Below, piece by piece: positions 44,672 through 54,101 of a stretch of 64,000 nt of DNA; position 1 is the stretch's first letter; each line of letters starts with the position of its first letter. The DNA lies in contig CAZVLF010000002.1 of the NCBI GenBank assembly GCA_964627795.1, forward strand, positions 62,001 to 126,000. Direction: 5' to 3'. This DNA is from CANDYO01 sp964627795. GTDB lineage: Bacteria > Pseudomonadota > Alphaproteobacteria > Rickettsiales > CANDYO01. Position numbers and translations under genes: made by a program. The notes under the pieces are model-generated. The model did no database searches and had not been told where the DNA came from. It was given only the letters and a program-made list of their open reading frames with translations.

Positions 44672-46615
44672 ATGCTAGAAAAGATTCGTCAAATTGCTCA
44701 TTATAAATTGTTTAAATTATTCTTTTTTGCTTTGGCATTTATTTTTGCTATAAGTTTAGGTAGCTTTAGAGATGCTTCTAACAAAGAAAATATTGTTGCA
44801 ATTGTAGGGAAAGAAAAAATCCCTCTGGCTGAGTTTGATAGGGCAAGAAAGAAAGAAATAGCCAATCTTAATTCTAAGCAACATTTAAGTGCAGAACAAA
44901 TTGAAGAGGAAGCAAAAGGTTTAAATAGAGTTACTCTTAATAAACTCATATCTCAATATTTAATTCAACAAGAAGTTAAAAGTTTGGGCATTGCAGTTCC
45001 TGATGAAGTTATAGCAACTTATATTCATAATGATCCTTCCTTTCAAAATAATAGTGTATTTGATATTGATTTATATAAGAGGGTACTAAGAGAAAATAAT
45101 TTAACAGAAGAGGCTCTTATAGCTAATTTAAGTAATCAAACTGCATCTAGGTTCTTAATTGAGAGTATCTCCTCAAACTACCCTTTAAAAAATACTCTAT
45201 CAACCTACATGAAAAACTATATTGGTGAAAAGAGGCTTGTTTCAATTGTAAAGGTTGATTCAGGAAATGTTGAATTAAATGATATCAGCGAAGATAAAAT
45301 CAAAGAATTTTATAATAAAAACCCCAATTATTTTCAAAGTAAACAATTAAGGTCATTTAAGTATATTAAGTTTGGAAAAAGTGATATTAAGCTTAATAAT
45401 GAAATTACTGAAGATATGCTTTTAAATGAATATAAAAATAATCGCGAAGATTATGCCTTGCCTGAAAAAAGAGATCTTTACCATTTTTTAACTCCTGATC
45501 AACAAACGGCTATGCTTGTTGTAAATGAATTGAGAAAGAATGATGATCACATTAAGGTTGCAAAAAATTTTATTGATAAAAAAGTTATAGGAGAGAAATT
45601 TGTAAGCCAGAATAAAGATAGTTTTCTTGCTACTATTGACAATTCAATTTTCTTTAAAAAAGAAGGAGAAATTACTAACCCTGTAAAATCTGAATTAGGG
45701 TGGCATGTTTTTAAGGTTATTAAGGTTCATCCTTTAAATTTCCAAGAATATTCTAAAGTTAAGAATCAAGTGCAAGAAAGGCTTTTAAATAAGTTGTATG
45801 AAGTGCAAATTTTTGATTTAGCAAAACAGATTGAAGATGAAATTTCTTCAGGTGCAGATTTTAAAGAAATTGGAGAAAGATTTTCTCTTAAGGTTAATGA
45901 AGTGAAGCTTGTTTCAAATGAGGGTGTTGACGCTAATTTGAAAAAGTTAGAACTAAATCCTTCTATATTAGAAGTTGCTTTTGAAACTGTGGTTAATGAA
46001 GAATCTCCTATAAAGATGATTGAAGGATCTAACGATATGTTTGTGGTTAAAGTAGATGAGGTTCAAGAGCCATCTTTAATTCCTTATGATAAGGTTAGAA
46101 ACTCAGCTAAAGCGCTTTTGGTAAATTCGATAAAATCGCAGCTTGCTTATGAAATATCGGCTTCTATTCTTATGGCATGTAAAAACAAAGATGAAATACC
46201 ATTTAACTTTGAAGCTAGCACCATAGATCAAAATAAAATAAATAAATCTATTAATGGGGTTATTAAAAAATATAATATTAAAGACGGATTCAGACCAAAA
46301 TTAGAAATATCTAAATTGGAAATTTCTCGCTATAAAAACGATGAAAAAACTTCACCTGACTTAGTAAATAATTTATTTTTAACCGCAATGAATGGCCTTT
46401 CATTTCCTATGGCAATTGATCATAATATTTATGCTTTTGGTAAAGTATTAAAATCAATTTTTCCAACTAATAATGGTGAAGATTTAACCAAAATTGCTGA
46501 ATATTTAAGTGAAGCTAATTATAAAAATGAAATTGTAGATCAGTATTTAGAATACTTGCGTAAAAAATATCCAATAAAAATTAACCAGAAAATATTGAAT
46601 ACAGAAAATGAGTGA
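44672..46615 (+). CDS. ppiD: PpiD-like periplasmic peptidyl-prolyl isomerase / chaperone
   Basis: A 647-residue inner-membrane-anchored chaperone. The start ATG 44672 (M-L-E-K-I-R-Q-I-A) gives the typical PpiD N-terminus with one helix at about 15-35 followed by I-V-A-I-V-G-K-E-K-I and a SurA-like N domain. A parvulin-like segment follows (S-E-L-G-W-H-V-F-K-V, about 344-353). The longer frame upstream overlaps tpiA on the other strand and is not credible. The gene overlaps the M48-like protease by 8 bases. Confidence 0.88.
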   Translation: MLEKIRQIAHYKLFKLFFFALAFIFAISLGSFRDASNKENIVAIVGKEKIPLAEFDRARKKEIANLNSKQHLSAEQIEEEAKGLNRVTLNKLISQYLIQQEVKSLGIAVPDEVIATYIHNDPSFQNNSVFDIDLYKRVLRENNLTEEALIANLSNQTASRFLIESISSNYPLKNTLSTYMKNYIGEKRLVSIVKVDSGNVELNDISEDKIKEFYNKNPNYFQSKQLRSFKYIKFGKSDIKLNNEITEDMLLNEYKNNREDYALPEKRDLYHFLTPDQQTAMLVVNELRKNDDHIKVAKNFIDKKVIGEKFVSQNKDSFLATIDNSIFFKKEGEITNPVKSELGWHVFKVIKVHPLNFQEYSKVKNQVQERLLNKLYEVQIFDLAKQIEDEISSGADFKEIGERFSLKVNEVKLVSNEGVDANLKKLELNPSILEVAFETVVNEESPIKMIEGSNDMFVVKVDEVQEPSLIPYDKVRNSAKALLVNSIKSQLAYEISASILMACKNKDEIPFNFEASTIDQNKINKSINGVIKKYNIKDGFRPKLEISKLEISRYKNDEKTSPDLVNNLFLTAMNGLSFPMAIDHNIYAFGKVLKSIFPTNNGEDLTKIAEYLSEANYKNEIVDQYLEYLRKKYPIKINQKILNTENE

Positions 46616-47297
46616 GATACATAAAGCTAAAAAAATTTTATTAAAGATTTTTTTAGCTTTATCTTTATCTATTGCTACATATCTAGTGGTTATATTGTGT
46701 TTTTTTAAGGTCTTATCTTCAAGTTTTTTTTTGGAAGAGATATTATATAATACATCGATAAAAGAAAATATATCATTTGTTGATGGTGATCAAGCAACTG
46801 AAAAGATGCAAAAGATTGTTAACAGCCTTCCACCCTTTTTTTTGCCCCACAACTATAGTAATATTAAGATTAGATTGATAAAAAATGAATCAATAAATGC
46901 TTTTGCTTCTTTTGGTGGAAATATATTTATTACCACGGCAATGGTAAAAAATGTTAATGATCATGCCTTGCTTTTTGCAATTGGTCATGAAATTTCTCAT
47001 TTGGTACGAAAAGATCACATTTATGAATATAGTAGAAGCCTTGTTAATAAGATTTGCTGGCTATTAACTAGATCGGATATTATTTCAGAGTTATTGATAT
47101 TAATTGAATTTAAGAAAAATCAAGAAATTGAGGTTTTATCAGATCTTCATGCTATTAAAATAGTGAAGCATGTTTACGGAAATTATGATGGAATTTTAGA
47201 TATGTTTAAGCTTATAAGAGAAAAAAAGATCCATAATAACCTTGATGTTTCAGAAGTTGATTTTAGATTAGAAAAATTAAATAAAATTCTTTCTTAA
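46608..47297 (+). CDS. Small M48-like zinc metalloprotease
   Basis: A 229-residue membrane-anchored protein with one N-terminal helix (about 15-37). The zinc site is I-G-H-E-I-S-H near residue 124, and an E-V-L-S-D segment near 179 can supply the third ligand. F-A-S-F-G-G-N-I-F-I-T-T-A-M-V is the M48 edge strand seen also in the larger protease at 3592-4923. It overlaps ppiD by 8 bases, so an envelope quality-control pair is likely. Confidence 0.8.
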   Translation: MSEIHKAKKILLKIFLALSLSIATYLVVILCFFKVLSSSFFLEEILYNTSIKENISFVDGDQATEKMQKIVNSLPPFFLPHNYSNIKIRLIKNESINAFASFGGNIFITTAMVKNVNDHALLFAIGHEISHLVRKDHIYEYSRSLVNKICWLLTRSDIISELLILIEFKKNQEIEVLSDLHAIKIVKHVYGNYDGILDMFKLIREKKIHNNLDVSEVDFRLEKLNKILS

Positions 47298-47365
47298 GAC
47301 ATGCATAAAGTTTAACATGCTAAGTTTTAAGCTTTATGATTTAATGCTTAATTAAAGAGTTTTTT

Positions 47366-48059
47366 ATGAAAAAAGAAAAAGTTTATTTTCTAACCCAGGG
47401 CATGCTTGTTAAGGCTGATTAACATATAAATCTGTTTCTATGTTTGCTTTTTTGGTAGTAAAAGAGCGTAGTTGGTTTGAAATGATAGCTAAAGCATATG
47501 TTATGGTTATAATGTTTTTTAATAATTCACTTATTGAAGATTATAAACAAGGAAAAATTTTTACTATAGAATTCGTTAAAAAAGTTTCAATAACACATGG
47601 TATTAGTTCTAGAGAATAAGAAGTTATAGAAGCTTTTAATAAAATGTGCAATATTTCTGAAGTTCAAAAGCAATTTATTTATAATATAACGCTATCTCAG
47701 AAAAAAAATTAATAACTTCTTATTCTAATGAACTGCGCCAATCTTATATAAATAAACATCTATATGGTTATTTTTTGAGAAAAATTTTGTTACCTATAGT
47801 GATAACCCAAATTTCCTAAAATAGCTTCCTGCTCATCCTAAGGTTTTTAAAATATAGTAATTAGCATACGAAGCAATAAAAGAGCATCAGCTTTATTCAA
47901 GTAATATATAATTTATTCCTTAGTTGATAAGGTAACTAAAAAAATATCCAGATTTAGATGTTGAAATTATGTCAGAAAAATTTAGCGATTTTAAAGGGGC
48001 AATTTTTTTACCACATGAGAATAATATAACTGGAGAAAATAGCTTAATAAATGAATTTT
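47366..48059 (+). pseudogene. Decayed HAD-like hydrolase gene and further relic
   Basis: ATG 47366 opens M-K-K-E-K-V-Y-F and stops after 17 codons. Reading on in another frame gives N-S-L-I-E-D-Y-K-Q-G-K-I, then H-G-I-S-S-R-E, a stop, and E-V-I-E-A-F-N-K-M, which resembles the cap region of HAD phosphatases. Around 47830-48059 further fragments appear (P-D-L-D-V-E-I-M-S-E-K-F; F-L-P-H-E-N-N-I-T-G-E-N). Several stops and frame changes show a dead gene. Confidence 0.55.
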
Positions 48060-48060
48060 A

Positions 48061-48436
48061 GATGGTTGTATAAGCCGGATTCTGTAGTAAAATTAAATTT
48101 TACTGATGACCATTTATCTAGGGTTGACATCGCTGTCAACCTCGTGCTACCTACCCAAGCTACCCTCTACAATATAGATAAAGCGGAAAATCTCTAAAAG
48201 TAACTTCTATTTGGTATTGCTCCCAGTGGGGTTTGCCAAGCCAGGAATGGTTACCCATCCTGCGGTGCGCTCTTACCACACCATTTCACCCTTACCAAAA
48301 TAAATTTGGCGGTATCTTTCTGTTGCACTTTCCCTAAAGCGAAAATTTCGCCCCGCTAGACGTTATCTAGCACTGTTTTTCCGTGGAGTCCGGACTTTCC
48401 TCTTTTTTGCAAAAGCGATCATCCCAACCATCTCCC
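48061..48436 (-). ncRNA. rnpB: RNase P RNA
   Basis: Read on the minus strand it contains GAGGAAAGTCCGGACTCCAC, the universal bacterial class A RNase P core, and ends with the P-stem strand A-C-A-G-A-A-T-C-C-G-G-C-T-T-A. The 5' GATGGTTG (48425-48432) pairs with the 3' CAACCATC (48061-48068), closing helix P1. It is the catalytic RNA that trims tRNA 5' ends. The ends are set from P1 and may be off by a few bases. Confidence 0.93.
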
Positions 48437-48476
48437 CTTAAACTATTCCTTTTCATAGAAAAAAGCAATATTTTAA

Positions 48477-48504
48477 TTGACAATATCTAAATTCAAGTTA
48501 TATT
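48477..48504 (+). promoter_or_regulatory. Promoter of rplU-rpmA
   Basis: TTGACA (48477-48482) and TATATT (48499-48504) are 16 bases apart and 37 bases before the rplU start. The -35 overlaps, on the other strand, a TTGTCA that could serve rnpB. Confidence 0.6.
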
Positions 48505-48541
48505 CTTCTAGTTCAAATAAAATATTTTTTAAGGATTAAAT

Positions 48542-48862
48542 ATGTTTGCAGTATTTAAAAATGGTGGCAAGCAATATAAAGCTTGTGAAAATCAGATCCT
48601 CAGACTTGAAAGAATGGATGTTGCTTTAGGTGAAGAAGTTAGCATTAGTGAAGTGATGATGATTGAAGATGACAAGAACAAAGTTTTAGTTGGTGCTCCT
48701 TTTGTTTCAGGCGCTGCCATTAAAGTTCAAGTTGTTGATCATGATCAAGATGAAAAAGTTATCATTTTCAAGAAAAGAAGAAGAAAAAACTATCGTCGTA
48801 AAACTGGTCACAGACAGCAAAACACATTTGTTAAGGTAGTTTCAATTACAACAGGAAAATAA
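48542..48862 (+). CDS. rplU: 50S ribosomal protein L21
   Basis: A 106-residue large-subunit protein with the family start M-F-A-V-F-K-N-G-G-K-Q-Y-K and the C-terminal K-R-R-R-K-N-Y-R-R-K-T-G-H-R-Q. The ribosome site AAGGA precedes the ATG. rpmA follows after 20 bases, the usual bacterial pair. Confidence 0.97.
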   Translation: MFAVFKNGGKQYKACENQILRLERMDVALGEEVSISEVMMIEDDKNKVLVGAPFVSGAAIKVQVVDHDQDEKVIIFKKRRRKNYRRKTGHRQQNTFVKVVSITTGK

Positions 48863-48882
48863 ATTTTTAAGGAGAGATTGAT

Positions 48883-49128
48883 ATGGCTACAAAAAAAGCG
48901 GGTGGTAGTTCCAGGAACGGTAGAGATTCAGAAGGTAGAAGACTCGGTTTAAAAGTTGGTGATGGGCAACAAGTTATGCCTGGTTTTATTTTAGTTCGTC
49001 AAAGAGGAACTAAGTTTCACCCAGGTAAAAATGTTCATATAGGAAAAGATCATACGCTTCATGCTCTTGTTCCAGGTGCTGTATCTTTTGATAAAAGATC
49101 TCATCGTACATATGTTCATGTTGAGTAG
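48883..49128 (+). CDS. rpmA: 50S ribosomal protein L27
   Basis: An 81-residue large-subunit protein. M-A-T-K-K-A-G-G-S-S-R-N-G-R-D-S and R-Q-R-G-T-K-F-H-P-G are diagnostic of L27. The ribosome site AAGGAGAG precedes the ATG, and a strong terminator follows. Confidence 0.97.
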   Translation: MATKKAGGSSRNGRDSEGRRLGLKVGDGQQVMPGFILVRQRGTKFHPGKNVHIGKDHTLHALVPGAVSFDKRSHRTYVHVE

Positions 49129-49155
49129 TATCAAAATATTACTAATTAAGTTTTT

Positions 49156-49184
49156 AAAAAGGCGCTTTTTAAGGCGCCTTTTTT
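49156..49184 (+). terminator. Intrinsic terminator of rplU-rpmA
   Basis: AAAAAGGCGC (49156-49165) pairs perfectly with GCGCCTTTTT (49174-49183) over an 8-base loop, followed by more T. This is a typical strong terminator. Confidence 0.9.
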
Positions 49185-49501
49185 ATTGTTAAATTTAAGG
49201 ATTTACACATTTTAATTAGCACAAATAACCAGGATAACTTTATCATACAAAAGAGTAGCTTTGGTGCTAATAGCGCTTAATTTTTCATGCTCTTAAAAGA
49301 ATAATTACGACTTTTGAAATGCCATATAATAAAAAATATCTTGTTTATAAGATGATTTGACTTGTTAAAGATTGCATATCTATTTAAGCATTGAGGTTTG
49401 TCTTAGAGTTTTTAATGGTGGATTGAATACTTGTGCATAAAAATAGATTTGCTAGTAAAACACGCTTTAAAATATTAGGGAAAATATAGACAAATGTTAT
49501 T
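49185..49501. other. Gene-free stretch downstream of rpmA
   Basis: AT-rich spacer between the rpmA terminator and the end of the mdoB-like relic. On the minus strand, in a frame shifted by one base, a short open stretch continues after the relic's stop (N-R-I-T-F-V-Y-I-F-P), so part may be lost C-terminal coding sequence. Nothing else is seen. Confidence 0.4.
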
Positions 49502-50852
49502 CTATTTAAAGCCTGTTTTTCCTAGTCCTAATTTTCCACCATCCACTTTTAATCCTATGAAATCTAAAATAGTGGGATATAAATCAAAAATTATTATATC
49601 TTCTCTGTTTTTAAGAGGTTCTTTTTCAGATAAAAAGCTATTGAATATATTGCGCTTAGATTTAGGCAATCCATTAAATATTTTATCTCTTGGATATAAG
49701 TGATCTCCAATTATTACAATGTTAGTGTCTTTCATATATCCATTTTCTTTAATGAAGTTAACAAAATCGGCTGCTGATCTTGTAGAACATTCGATAATAT
49801 CTGGAAGTGAGGAAGCTCCTTTCCGCCTACAATAAGGAGAAAGATATCCAACTGGTTCATGGGTGTCTCCAGATAAAATAGTAAGGCTAAACTTCTGACC
49901 AGAGTCATGAAGTTGTTTGATTTTTACTTTTGCTTTTTCAAAAAGCTCATCATCATATATACCCCAATCACTAAAAAATATACTTCCTGTGTTTTTCCAT
50001 TCATCAATTCCATAAAGTGAATTAGGATGGTAATTATGCTTTAAAAAAAAATTCCTTAGTGCTGGTAAAGGATAATGAGTTTCCTTGCATATATACATTA
50101 TTATAACCATACTTTGACAATATATCGCTTAAACAAATATTATCATAATCAAGATAACTAATCTTCATAGGAACCCCACATTGAGTTCCAAAGGTAGCTG
50201 ACATTGTCCATGTTCCAAGAACTTGCTTATAGTTTTGGAAGCTTACTACTCCTAATTTATCCAAATCGGATAATAAATTTCTACCAAAAAGTTTTTCATT
50301 CTTATAAGTATTTTCTACACTTTCAAGGTAAATAAGCACTAAATTTTTGGGATTGTTGGCTTGTATATTAACTTTTTTAGGATCAGTATATTCTTTCCAT
50401 AATTTATTTAAATTAGTCTTGTTTTGGAAATAAGGAATTGGAGGGAAACGGTAAGAATAATATCCAATTGCTGCAATAAAAAGACATACATGCAACTTTG
50501 ATTTTATTATTAAGTAAAATAACTTTAAAATCTTACCAATTAAATGTTCTATTCGTGTAATAAATTCAGATAGCTTATGAGGCAAGTATTTAGAAGTTTT
50601 AGCTATAAAAAATACCTCAATTACTATAGTTATGATCGTGTAATTTAAGGACTTATAAATTAATTCCTTGTAAGAGTTAAATAAAGAAGTTGGAATGCTA
50701 TAGATATTTTTGATAGCCTGAACAAACTGGAATATTAATTGTTCAGCTGTAGGTGGACCAAAATTAGCCATAATCCACTTTGTGCTTAAAAAAATTGTGA
50801 AGGCTAAGTAGTAAAAAATAAATTTTATTAAAATTGTAAGTGTATTTTTCAT
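49502..50852 (-). pseudogene. mdoB/opgB-like phosphoglycerol transferase, frameshifted at a run of nine A
   Basis: Two minus-strand frames make one protein. The 5' frame (50034-50852) has N-terminal helices and the nucleophile segment G-T-W-T-M-S-A-T-F-G-T-Q-C-G, ending F-T-S-T-K-E-F-F-F-K-A. The 3' frame (49502-50110) continues N-Y-H-P-N-S-L-Y-G-I-D-E-W with I-L-S-G-D-T-H-E-P and I-G-D-H-L, the metal sites. Joining them at the nine-A run 50043-50051 restores a phosphoglycerol transferase of the MdoB type. It is either dead, a sequencing error, or rescued by slippage on the run. A relative at 5767-7623 is intact. Confidence 0.75.
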
Positions 50853-51270
50853 AATGTTTGGTTATTTATTAGCAGAAGATTTATATAAAAAATTATATTC
50901 TAGCTTGATAGCGCATTATCATGCACATTGCTTCATAAATCAAAGATCTTTCTAAAATTATAAAAATTATTTAAACTGTATTTTAACTAAGATGAATATA
51001 TGACATTTAAGATAAAAAAGAAAATATCTAGCCTTTAATTAATGTAAGAGGAAAGAAAAAATTCTTTAAATACATTAAATGCTATGATTTTAAGCGTATT
51101 TAAAAAAATATCAATAGCTTTAATATTTAAGTGGTGCTTCACCTTTTAAAACTAATATAATTAACACCAAAAAACTCATGAATATAAAAGCTATGTACTG
51201 TCTTATCCTGGAAAATATATATAAAAATAAATAAATTTTTTTAAGGCCAAGCAAGCATTAAAAAATAATT
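50853..51270. other. Gene-free AT-rich stretch
   Basis: No reading frame, RNA or clear repeat is seen. It lies between the start of the mdoB-like relic and the end of a small hypothetical gene; both neighbours are on minus, so it holds at most the promoter of the relic. Confidence 0.5.
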
Positions 51271-51639
51271 TTATCTTTCCATAAGGTTATTTTTTGGTTT
51301 TACAGTTGCTCCAGCACTAGGAGTTTTAATTGAAGAATCAACTTCTGAAAAAAATGGAGATAGTTCAGCTACAGATTTTGGAGATCTATAGATATTAGGC
51401 TCCTGTTTTTTCATAGGATTTTCTCTTTCAAATTCAGTAGTTTTTTGATAAATATTTTTAAAGTTAACATCTTTAAGTGGATTTTCGTGAGAAAAACTTT
51501 CTTCCTTTTCATAGACTTTGTAATCTGATGTTCTTAATTCTGATAGGATACTTAAGTTTTTATTATTAACTTTATTGCCATATTCAATTCTTCTTTGTAC
51601 TTTTTCAGCCGGGGTTAATTGAGAAGGGTTTTTAGTCAT
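51271..51639 (-). CDS. Hypothetical hydrophilic protein, 122 aa
   Basis: Not recognised. The ribosome site AAAAGGAG stands 7 bases before the ATG. The protein is soluble, charged and probably disordered, with two similar pieces: H-E-N-P-L-K-D-V-N-F-K-N-I-Y-Q and E-R-E-N-P-M-K-K-Q-E-P-N-I-Y-R. No membrane segment or signal peptide. It could be a small secreted or scaffolding protein; nothing in the context decides. Confidence 0.55.
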   Translation of the reverse strand: MTKNPSQLTPAEKVQRRIEYGNKVNNKNLSILSELRTSDYKVYEKEESFSHENPLKDVNFKNIYQKTTEFERENPMKKQEPNIYRSPKSVAELSPFFSEVDSSIKTPSAGATVKPKNNLMER

Positions 51640-51705
51640 TTTTTTCTCCTTTTACATTATAACTATCTTTAATAAAGATTGTACTCAATAGAAGTTAATG
51701 AAAGG

Positions 51706-52398
51706 TTAATTTACCAGGGTTAATGTATTACCCTTAATAATAAATTGTTTTAAGCGGTTTAAAAAGCTCATTCCAAGAAGAGAAATATCTGATGCTCCTG
51801 GTTTAGAAACCACTGCTTCAACATTATTAACAATAACAGGGCCAATTTGAACTTTTGCAATATTTACCCTTGCTCCAAAAGACAGGCCATTAGCTGTGCT
51901 TAAAGGAAAATTAAAATTTAACTGCGCTAAGTCAATACCAAGATCCGCAGCATCTTCTGCAGTTAATGAAACTAAACTTGCTCCTGTATCAAATAAAAAA
52001 TGTATTTTTTGATTGTCATTAATTAAAGCTGTAATAGAAAAATGACCATTTCCTCCTGAATAAAATGTTACTGAGCCATCTTTATTTCCTTGAGCATATC
52101 CAGGAATTAAATTTGCACTAAGTCGGTTTCCAAGCTGTTTGATTTCATATTGATAGCTATATCCAGTTAATATCACCAAACAAATAGTGACCCAACCAAT
52201 AAGTTGTTTAATAACAATAGCTAATTTCAATTCACTATGTATAATTTTAGATATAAAGCTGGTTAAGATAATAAATGAAATTAGTAATGATATTTTGTTT
52301 TGATTTTGATCTAGTATTCTTGGGAAATGTTTATCCAATAATGCAATTAAAGTAGCGAGCATTATAATTAAAATAATAAATATAAAATTTTTTTTCAT
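51706..52398 (-). CDS. Retropepsin-like aspartic protease, TIGR02281 type
   Basis: A 230-residue membrane protein. Three hydrophobic helices (about 2-20, 34-50, 62-82) precede a single-lobe aspartic protease domain with the catalytic motif L-F-D-T-G-A-S near residue 136 and the later hydrophobic-glycine motif L-L-G-M-S-F-L-N near 206. This is the clan AA protease type frequent in alphaproteobacteria, active as a dimer. Its substrate is unknown; the domain lies on the periplasmic side by charge. Confidence 0.85.
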   Translation of the reverse strand: MKKNFIFIILIIMLATLIALLDKHFPRILDQNQNKISLLISFIILTSFISKIIHSELKLAIVIKQLIGWVTICLVILTGYSYQYEIKQLGNRLSANLIPGYAQGNKDGSVTFYSGGNGHFSITALINDNQKIHFLFDTGASLVSLTAEDAADLGIDLAQLNFNFPLSTANGLSFGARVNIAKVQIGPVIVNNVEAVVSKPGASDISLLGMSFLNRLKQFIIKGNTLTLVN

Positions 52399-52668
52399 TT
52401 GAATCGCTTATTGAAGTTTTTCTTTTAATATTAAATTAAAAAGTTTCTAAACAAAAGTAATAAATATAAGATTAAAAAATGCGTAGCAATTACATTATTG
52501 CCATCCGATAAATAGAAAGCAACATAATAAATATGCAACTTATCTTAGAATTTTAATTGAATTAACTTTGCTCTTTGGTTATGATAAAGCGACTCAGATT
52601 ATGAGTTTGCTTGGTACATTAATTTTTTTGTTACCCCTTAATGAAATATGTATAAATGAGGTTTTTCT

Positions 52669-53652
52669 ATGAAAATTCTATCCTTAAGCCATAAAAATAA
52701 GCGAAATAACGAGCTAGATTATTTAGATTTTTTTACCAAAAATGCTGGAGCTGATATGCTACAATATGCTTACTTGGAGCCGAGTGAATTATATAGTAAT
52801 TTCATCACACTTAATAAGGATTATTATCTTTTTTCAGATGAAGTTGATCTTATTATTAATAATGAAGATAAATTGCATAATTACCTCAGTAACATATCTA
52901 ATATAGTTGAAATAGCACCTAGATCAATTTATGCAATGAGAAAGAAAACTTTAGCTTTGTTGAGTTATGTTGATAAGCTAAGGAGTTATTTTATACTTGA
53001 TTATTTTGAAAATTATCTTTTCGAATCCTATAAATTTTCCAAAGAACATATGAAAGATATTGAAGTTTCAATAATTACAAGCGATTTGCTAGATATAAAA
53101 AAAATAGATCTTAAAGAAAGAATTAGAGGAAAAAAATTAATTATGTGTTTAGGAAATTTAATAAGCAATTTTAAATTTTCTAAGCAGAAAGAGATAATTA
53201 AAGGTATAGCTTCTTCTATGAATAAAGAAGATATTTTTATTATTACAATTGAAATAAACGAAGATATTAAATCATTATTAAAAGCTTATTCTAACCAATA
53301 TAGCATGGCTTTTATCAAGGGCATATTAGAACATTACTCTAAAATTAACTTAAATTTTATTAGTTACATTGATGCTTTTGAGACTATTTGCTTGTGGAAT
53401 AAGAATCTTAATTGTATTGAGTTTTCCTTTAAGGCTAAGGAGAATATTAGCTTTAATTATAATAAGGATTTTGAATTAAAAATAAAAAAGGGTCAAAAGC
53501 TGAAAGGGGTAAGGCTATATAAATCATCTAAACTAGAGTTTCAAAATTTACTCGAGCAATGTGGGTTTAGTATAAAAGAAATTTTAACTCAACAAAACCG
53601 AACAGCAGTTTTTATATGCAGCAGGAATGAAAATGTAAATACTACAATATAA
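52669..53652 (+). CDS. EgtD-like SAM-dependent methyltransferase, divergent
   Basis: A 327-residue protein resembling the histidine-specific methyltransferase family (EgtD). Matching pieces include L-I-M-C-L-G-N-L-I-S-N-F near residue 160, F-I-S-Y-I-D-A-F, and a C-terminal R-L-Y-K-S-S-K-L with L-L-E-Q-C-G-F. In EgtD enzymes the SAM loop is E-L-G-S-G-S-x-K-T; here the same place reads V-E-I-A-P-R-S-I-Y, so the glycines are lost and activity may differ. The gene is alone, flanked by long spacers, within a decayed region. Confidence 0.6.
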   Translation: MKILSLSHKNKRNNELDYLDFFTKNAGADMLQYAYLEPSELYSNFITLNKDYYLFSDEVDLIINNEDKLHNYLSNISNIVEIAPRSIYAMRKKTLALLSYVDKLRSYFILDYFENYLFESYKFSKEHMKDIEVSIITSDLLDIKKIDLKERIRGKKLIMCLGNLISNFKFSKQKEIIKGIASSMNKEDIFIITIEINEDIKSLLKAYSNQYSMAFIKGILEHYSKINLNFISYIDAFETICLWNKNLNCIEFSFKAKENISFNYNKDFELKIKKGQKLKGVRLYKSSKLEFQNLLEQCGFSIKEILTQQNRTAVFICSRNENVNTTI

Positions 53653-54101
53653 TTTATACTTAATTTTTAATTAGTTAGGTAGTTTATATTCATAATACTA
53701 CTAACTTTAAACGAATAAACAAAAAAACTTAAATTTATGATAAGATCTTTTCTTTAATATTAACTTTACCCTGAAGAATACGTCAAGAGTGCAATAAGGC
53801 TTCTTCAATTAAAAGCTTAAATTTCCCAATAATTAACTATTTACAATAGAGTATTTGATCATATAATTACTTATGCACTAATTAATTTATGATTTTATTT
53901 TTTGTTTGCATACTAGGTTTATTGTTAGAGAGGTGTTAGCTTTAAATAGTTAAAAACTAAGTTATTAGCTAAAAACTTTAATAAGAAATGTTATTATTTT
54001 TTAAAAAAATTTCTAAGGTAATTACAAAAAGAAAATAAATTGAAGCTTGTAAATAACATATAAGGTTTAATTTTTAATTTCTGGGTATTTGGTCTAGTAA
54101 T
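53653..54101. other. Gene-free AT-rich stretch before the repeat-protein gene
   Basis: No frame, RNA or clear repeat is seen in this 449-base gap. It presumably contains the promoter of the repeat-protein gene, but no strong box stands out in such AT-rich DNA. Confidence 0.45.

Noticed and set aside
49494..49703. Plus-strand frame at the end of the mdoB-like relic
   Set aside because: It is the shadow of the minus-strand frame that carries the conserved metal-binding motifs.
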